From Glebionis coronaria (taxonomy: Eukaryota > Streptophyta > Magnoliopsida > Asterales > Asteraceae): 64,000 nucleotides of DNA. Under the pieces are notes generated by a model. The model searched no databases, was not told the DNA's origin, and was given only the letters and a program-made list of their open reading frames with translations. The position numbers were made by a program, and so were the translations under genes. Positions 58,563 through 64,000 of the stretch are shown piece after piece (within the stretch, counting starts at the first letter, position 1; each line of letters starts with the position of its first letter). Location: the NCBI GenBank assembly GCA_025667525.1, contig CM046879.1:357425628-357489627 (forward strand). The letters run 5' to 3'.

Positions 58563-60537
58563 GACCATTGCAATGACCCCATGCAATGCATAATTGTAAA
58601 GCATAAAGTTACATTTTTCTCATAATTAACCCATCTTGGCCTTTATTAAGATATGCTATTATTACTACGACGAAAAGATAAAAACTTTAAAGGAAACAAA
58701 AGTTATAATAATTTATTAACTTGGAGATTATTTGATGGAAGAAACTCGTAAAAAAATCTAAGACTTAAATTAGGGCTTTGGTGTTATGAATATTAATCAC
58801 CCTCAAGTTTCACGTTCCCCATACCAAGCTTAAAAACGAGATCATTGTTTACCATAAGTCCTCAAGTTAAACCACTCATATAAGATAATTGTGTAATACT
58901 CTTTCTCCAATTCCTACGTTGTATCTCTAGATTTTATTGATTGTCATTCACCCGTAGGATCATATGACTTATTTGATAATTATTAGTCCAAAAATGAAGG
59001 CAAAACAGTGCAAACCCGATACTCAAAACCTAACCTCGTCCTCAAAAACGTTGTTACTAAAGTAAGCCCACATCAAGGATGATCTAACACGATTTGGGGA
59101 ATAAATTCCCGGACCCAAAATTTGGCCAATAGTACTACTTATTAATTATTCCTCCAAAGTCATGTAGACTTTATGTGGAGTTTAGCAAGTTCACATCATA
59201 TACCCTTAGGCTCTTTAAGATGTAAAAATGCTCCTCATCTATTGTCCACACCCTAAGGCTCCTTGAACGATAAACGAGGGAATTGATTTTTGGATCAATT
59301 TTTATTCAACACTTACCATGCCATACACCCTAAGGCTCTAATGACAAGGTTCGTGCTACATGCCCCACACCCTAAGGCTCCTTGAGGTCATGTTTTAATC
59401 TTATTCTTTCTTTATTTATGATATATATATTAGGCCAAATTCCGCGGTCCCATGGTCTGAATACCTCCTACTTAGTGGTTATGAGCCACCTTAGTCGGAA
59501 GTCCACAACGCTAGCACCCTCAATGTGTTCATGCTTTAATTACAAGGAGAATAAAGATTTGGCTAAGAGTTAAGATATCGAATCGACACCGCAAAAATCC
59601 TAATCTATTAAGCAATTAAACATACAAGCGGGAAGAAAGAGCCACAAAAACTCATATAAGCAAAAATTAACCCTTAAACTTATTATCAACTCTATCATCT
59701 CTCGTTCTCCACAATTTAAAATCTCAAGGAATGAGACTCGTGGATGCGTAGCCTAATAAACCAATTAAGGTCCATATGGTTAAGGATACTAGCTAGAGTA
59801 AACTTGGATAAGTAAACTCGGGTTGAGTCAAAATATTCACGACGGGCCTAATATATCAAAGATATCTAAACTTGTTAAAACCATTTTATTTATTTATTTA
59901 TTTTTTTGTCTTTATTCTTGAAATGGAAATTATTACGATGCGATGACAAAAGGAAAGAAAATAAATGGAAATACAACTAGGCCAAAACAGATCAAAAATT
60001 TGAAAAATGTTGAAATTTTTTTAAATTTTCCGGTTAAATGGGGTCAAATTAATGGAAAAGCCCACTAAAATTCGATAGAAATCCTCCCTACACTTAATAT
60101 TAACATTGTCCTCAATGTTTAAGCATGTTGGAGAATAAGCTCCCCTACACTTAGGACATTGAGTACGTTGTTTAAAATCGAGCTAAGGAAAGGACAACTA
60201 AAGTGATTTCATTTATTCGTTTTATTTATATACAAGATTGAATCACAATAGCAAAAACTTATCGAAGGAACCGGGTACACGGGAAAACGGGATCACGGGT
60301 CGCGTCAAAAGCACCAAAAGTGGATCATGAAAGCACATGTCCCTGCACACAACATCACAACACAAACAACCTACTTGGCTCCCCCTACACTTATTGGTTA
60401 AAATGGGTGAAGGAGAAAAAGGGAGGAAAGGGTGGAAAAGGGTAAAAAATCTAACCTAGGTATACGATGCTTGATTTATTTATCACGAGTCTCTAGCTCG
60501 ACTCGATTTCCTGAATGTTATCATTCAAATGGGAAAA
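58563..60537 (-). other. Element F 3' noncoding region
   Basis: About 2 kb without a credible ORF. The stretch 60090-60400 aligns with B 19600-19900, including GATTCAATNTT, TTTAGTTGTCCTTTCCTTAG and AATGTCCTAAGTGTAGGGGAG. Hairpins lie at 60486-60505 (CGAGTC/GACTCG), 60130-60143 (GGAG/CTCC) and 60102-60119 (AACATTG-AGGA-CAATGTT). A CCCTAAGGCTC word recurs four times at 59203-59385. Confidence 0.7.
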
Positions 60538-61335
60538 TCATGGAAAAACCAAGATTTCCAAGGGAGGAAAATCTCTCCATGATAAAGGGTGAAGTAAAGT
60601 CATATAAGGCATACCCCATGAGAATCCACCCGGGTCAAACACATAATTTCCATCACAAAAGGAAATAAACCCCGAGGTGGTAAAATCACGCAAGTCAAAG
60701 AAAAGTGGGGTATCCTTAGGCAAAAATTTCTTATAAGGAAGGGTAAGGTGATTTGGAAATGATAGCACTAAAGTCTCTATTCCAGGATCAAATACCGGTT
60801 CCTTAACGGGAAAATAGCAAGAGGTGTTGACATTTAAGCTCAAAATATCATCAAAATCCAAAGTAGGAAAGTCATCCTCTTCCAAAATCGATGTGAAAAC
60901 ATAAGTATCATCGGAGTCATAGGAAAACTCATCCTCATGAGGAAAATAGGTATTTAGAAAGATGTCTAAATCCTCCTCAAATGAAATAACCTCTAAAGTC
61001 GGTATGATCTCTATGAGTGGAGGATCCTCCTCAAAAGTCATGACTTCTAAAATTGGAGTATAAAAGTCAAAAGGAGTCTCCATGGAAGAATCACTCATAG
61101 AGATATGAGGTGCATTAAGATCATGGCGTGGGTCATCAAAGTTAATGAGATCACTTAAGGAAGTGTCATCATCGTAAGTATCAAAGATTGGGATATCAAA
61201 AATGGGTGGGTCAAAAGTGGGTGGGTCAAAAGATAAGTCGTCTAAACCGAAGATAGTGTGATCACTTGAAGAAGTGTCATCACTATAGGTATCATAAATA
61301 GGAGTTTCAAAAATATGAGGCTCTAAGGGAAGGGA
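60538..61335 (-). CDS. Element F acidic ORF with FDPG motifs (N-terminus cut by G)
   Basis: It is open from the G insertion at 61335 to a stop at 60538, at least 265 codons. The first Met is at 61098 but the frame is open upstream of it. Very acidic and low in Lys/Arg, it contains VFDPGIE and VFDPGGF words like the element A ORF, and FDPP/IFDIP words. An internal repeat reads PIYDTYSDDTSSSD and, about 33 residues later, PIFDTYDDDTSLSD. No known fold or catalytic motif is visible. It lies directly before the hairpin-bearing 3' region, the same place as the A ORF and the end of B Pol. It could be an env-position ORF or a stand-alone rider protein; G hides the answer. Confidence 0.55.
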   Translation of the reverse strand, partial: SLPLEPHIFETPIYDTYSDDTSSSDHTIFGLDDLSFDPPTFDPPIFDIPIFDTYDDDTSLSDLINFDDPRHDLNAPHISMSDSSMETPFDFYTPILEVMTFEEDPPLIEIIPTLEVISFEEDLDIFLNTYFPHEDEFSYDSDDTYVFTSILEEDDFPTLDFDDILSLNVNTSCYFPVKEPVFDPGIETLVLSFPNHLTLPYKKFLPKDTPLFFDLRDFTTSGFISFCDGNYVFDPGGFSWGMPYMTLLHPLSWRDFPPLEILVFP

Positions 61336-61991
61336 TGTGACAACCGTGGTTTTGGGTTTGTCACTTGGTCTTACTTTTAGGTTATTTTATGTGTGCTTAC
61401 TTGAATTGTGTGTTTACGTGTTTATTTTGTGTGAGCGAGGTTGGTGTGGTTATCGTTTATGAGTATAGAGTACTCATAAGTAAATCGAGGAACGGTTATT
61501 TCATGTTCATGAGCTCACAAGTGGTGACTGTGAAATGAAAATGGTGATATTGTGGTGTTTACGTATACGTATAAGTATTATAGTAATAGTATTTTTTTTA
61601 GGATTTACGGTTTAGCATTTAGAGGTCTCGGGTGAGGTAATTATCCATATGAATATTTTTCGGGATGGTTTTAAGTCATTTAGGACTTAGTTATAAAGTT
61701 TATTTCAAAATTTGAGATTTTTTATAAAAGTGTATATTTTACGTCTTTTATGTAAAACGCGTAAATTTGACTAGTTTTACGGTTTTGAGGTTTTGGAAGC
61801 TTTAGGAGCTGAAATAAATTAAGGAAAATTAAGGTAATATTATTAACATAATATTAAATAATAAAAATAAAAAAAACGAATTTATTGGGTGTTTGGGTCG
61901 GTTTAGATGCACCAAAGAAAGAGAAAAAGGGAAAAAGGGAAAAAAAAGGAAAGTTGGGTGTTATACTTGGACTAGGATTTTATGTACACAC

Positions 61992-61999
61992 TATATAAG
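61992..61999 (+). promoter_or_regulatory. TATA box in element G LTR
   Basis: CACTATATAAGG about 655 bp into the LTR, followed by a poly-A stretch. Confidence 0.5.
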
Positions 62000-63283
62000 G
62001 TTATCTAATAAAAAAAAAACATAAATCCCTGGAGACAAAGAAAAATTCGTGGGTTTCATAGAGGAGAATTAGGGTTCTTCAAAAAAATTAGGTTTTCTTC
62101 ATCTTCCATTGATTTAAGGTAAAAACCTTCATTAACCTTTTTAATTAAATTGTTTTTATGTTTAATTAATCATTCTTATGATGGATTAAGGGTTATGGTT
62201 TATATGAAAACAGTAGATTAATGATGTATTAATCATAATATGATGATCATATAATCTAGGGCTTGTATTAGAAGGGTTATAGGTTATTAATTAGATCAAT
62301 TTGTTTAAAACCCGTTTTTAAAAACTGGGCAGAATTTTCAGTCTATTGTTTTGATCATATCTCGAGTTCTAGGAACATTCAAGATGCGATCAAACTAGCC
62401 CTGGATAGGTAATTGAGTTGGATTTCTAAATCAAGAAACGAGAACTAAATTGGAGGTCGGGAAGTGGGTCAAAAACAGGTTACAACAGTCGGAGGTCAAA
62501 ACAGTTTTGAATTCAGCCTGTTTTCTTTTTAAGTTTTGGGTTGTTTAGGGTACTTAGGGTTGCATTGGGATCTTCTCACGAACATGAGAGATGGTTTATA
62601 TATTGTAGTAAGGATCTGCACTTGGGCTAAGATTGTGGTTTAGGGTAAGACCCTCTAATGGTAATGAACTTTTCATACGTTTAAAATCAGTGAATTCTGG
62701 ATAGGTAGCAATATATACACATATATCTGGGACTTAACAGTAGCTTTAAGGTTAGGGCAAGTGGGAGGTGTTAGCTAACATGTCTAAAAGTGTGAATATT
62801 CCTTTTACAGAAACCATGGGTATGTTTAAGTGAACGTTTGACTTAAAGTTTTGAGACCTAAAACTGGGACTGTTTTGTGTAAAATTATGAACGGGATAGC
62901 TATTAAACTTAACCAAGTTAGGTACTTGTTAAGGAAGGGTAATGGGGTGATTAGAGCTTAACAATGAGGTAATTATACGGGAATAGACTAGATGTCCATC
63001 ATAGGTTGATGAGCCATCTTAGTGATTGGTTTGTGTATTGATTTCGTGTTTTTGGTTTGTTAGCTTGTTGCTAGTGCGAGGACTTGTGAAGAAGCTATCA
63101 GGTGAGTTTCATAGTCCCATGTCTTTTAATGATTTTGACTTCTAGGTGGGATGGAAGAGACACTGATTGGTTTTATAACTTATGCTGTGAATGTTTTGTG
63201 TGTACACTTATGTGATTAATTGCTATGTGATTCTTGATTGTGTTTATGATTTGGATCGGGGGACACGTACCGTCTCAGTTATT

Positions 63284-63415
63284 GTGGTTTGACAAGGTAG
63301 TGGCCTTGAGGTTTGACAAGGTAGTGGCCTTGTGGTTTGACAAGGTAGTGGCCTTGGGATAGGTACATAGTGTGATCATCTATGGTACCATGTTGTTTGG
63401 CAAGGTAGGAGCCTT
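63284..63415. repeat. 24-bp tandem repeat in G LTR
   Basis: TGGTTTGACAAGGTAGTGGCCTTG-type units occur three times in a row (63284-63356), with a fourth diverged unit (GTTTGGCAAGGTAGGAGCC) at about 63394-63415. Each unit holds the dyad CAAGG/CCTTG. Confidence 0.88.
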
Positions 63416-63942
63416 GGATTTTGGTTTGGAATGATTGATCTTGAATGCTAGTTGTTAATACATAATTGTAGCACATTGTCCATATGTTATTGTGTTGATG
63501 GTTGTTATTCATAACTTGTAATTGATTTAGCGTGGGAGTCTAAACCTATGACTCTCACCAACTTTATGTTGACGTGTTTTAGTGTCTCTTTCAGTTGATA
63601 CTATGGTTAAGCATGAGAACATAAGTGGCTAGGATTGGAGAAGCTTAGGAATGCATATAGAAGGAGAATCCCCGTTTCCTTCTTAGTTTTTCTTTGTTCT
63701 TTTAATAAGTGATACTGTGGCACACATATATTTGTTTGGTTATGTTATTTGTTTGTCTTGGGTAAGCGGTAGGACTGTTACCTACTTACCTAGACTCTTG
63801 AGTCTGATGAGATATTGTCATGACTTTGTGTCTCCATTTTATGACATTTCTTATTTCATATAGTTATCTTTATAGACACGCCATGTTGTGATGATATCCA
63901 TACGTCGCGCCCCATATTCCGCCATGGTGGGGTGTGACAGAA

Positions 63943-63955
63943 TGGTATCAGAGAC
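63943..63955 (+). other. Element G primer-binding site (iMet type)
   Basis: TGGTATCAGAGAC begins 3 nt after the LTR end (GAA spacer). Confidence 0.85.
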
Positions 63956-64000
63956 AAAGGTTATAGAGAATTAGGTTGCCTAGTCGTATAGCCTAGTCTA

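Larger units (their letters stand above)
55750..61335 (-). mobile_element. Element F: retrotransposon with B-like LTR, interrupted by G
   Basis: Minus-strand element. Its 3' LTR (55750-58548), polypurine tract, hairpin-bearing 3' noncoding region and part of an ORF are visible; the rest lies beyond G. The LTR start and the 3' noncoding module are clearly related to B. No pol is seen in the visible part. The left flank CTATC (55745-55749) is the candidate target duplication in E. Confidence 0.8.
61336..63939 (+). repeat. Element G 5' LTR (2604 bp)
   Basis: Starts TGTGACAACCGTGG and ends GGGGTGTGACA. The TATATAAG box lies at 61992-61999. A 24-bp tandem repeat lies at 63284-63356. No second copy is in the window. 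Confidence 0.75.
61336..64000 (+). mobile_element. Element G: LTR retrotransposon, 5' end only
   Basis: A 2604-bp LTR followed by an iMet-type primer site; the internal region starts 60 bp before the window edge. It is inserted in the F ORF; the left flank AGGGA (61331-61335) is the candidate duplication. The long LTR, TGTGACA ends and primer type suit a Ty3/gypsy chromovirus-like element, but no coding sequence is in view. Confidence 0.75.

Noticed and set aside
63284..63415. CRISPR-like array
   Set aside because: The units are contiguous, without spacers, and lie in a plant LTR.

Overview
This window is repeat-dominated plant nuclear DNA. I found no intact host gene in it. Almost everything can be assigned to LTR retrotransposons, several nested inside one another, and to small TIR elements and a SINE. 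The organism is a dicot-like flowering plant. An Asteraceae (Anthemideae-like) source is my best guess, only because the odd retrotransposon ORFs (N-terminal CPxCGGPP, C-terminal FDPGI) resemble proteins I recall from Tanacetum and Artemisia annotations. That is memory, not a search.

Layout. (1) 1-10041: element A, minus strand, a young retrotransposon with very large LTRs (3458 bp), an Asp-tRNA-type primer site, no pol, and one 670-aa ORF of unknown function. (2) 10042-24675: relic R, plus strand, a decayed Ty3/gypsy element with an iMet-type relative further right (C). R was hit by A at its left visible end and by B at 11879-21177. (3) B is an Athila-type Ty3/gypsy element with an uninterrupted 1888-aa Gag-Pol. 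Its 3' LTR is rearranged. Both of its target-site duplications (GTTAC) are present. (4) 24676-32502: older DNA holding a SINE whose empty site is also in the window, a probable Copia remnant, a pack-type TIR element carrying a piece of a MYC2-like bHLH gene, and a Stowaway-like MITE. (5) 32503-48506: Copia element D, whose pol is split by element C (36876-46639, minus strand). C has almost identical LTRs but a dead pol. (6) 48512-52275: a cluster of MITEs (Tourist-like, two hAT-type, two Mutator-type). (7) 52276-64000: a second nest. Tat-like gypsy element E is interrupted by F (minus strand, LTR related to B), which is interrupted by G (plus strand), which runs off the window.

How the parts relate. 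A carries no replication enzymes, yet it shares with B its 15-nt primer-binding core and a set of hairpins downstream of the ORF. F shares the hairpins and B-like LTR ends. The simplest reading is that B-type elements are the autonomous partner and A (perhaps F) are riders that encode their own non-enzymatic protein. The three-hairpin 3' module shared by A, B and F is the most interesting signal in the window. It survives although flanking sequence and ORFs differ, and its second stem changes sequence while staying paired. C and R suggest a second parasitic lineage: pol is decayed in both copies with shared oddities, but C's LTRs differ by only about 13 substitutions.
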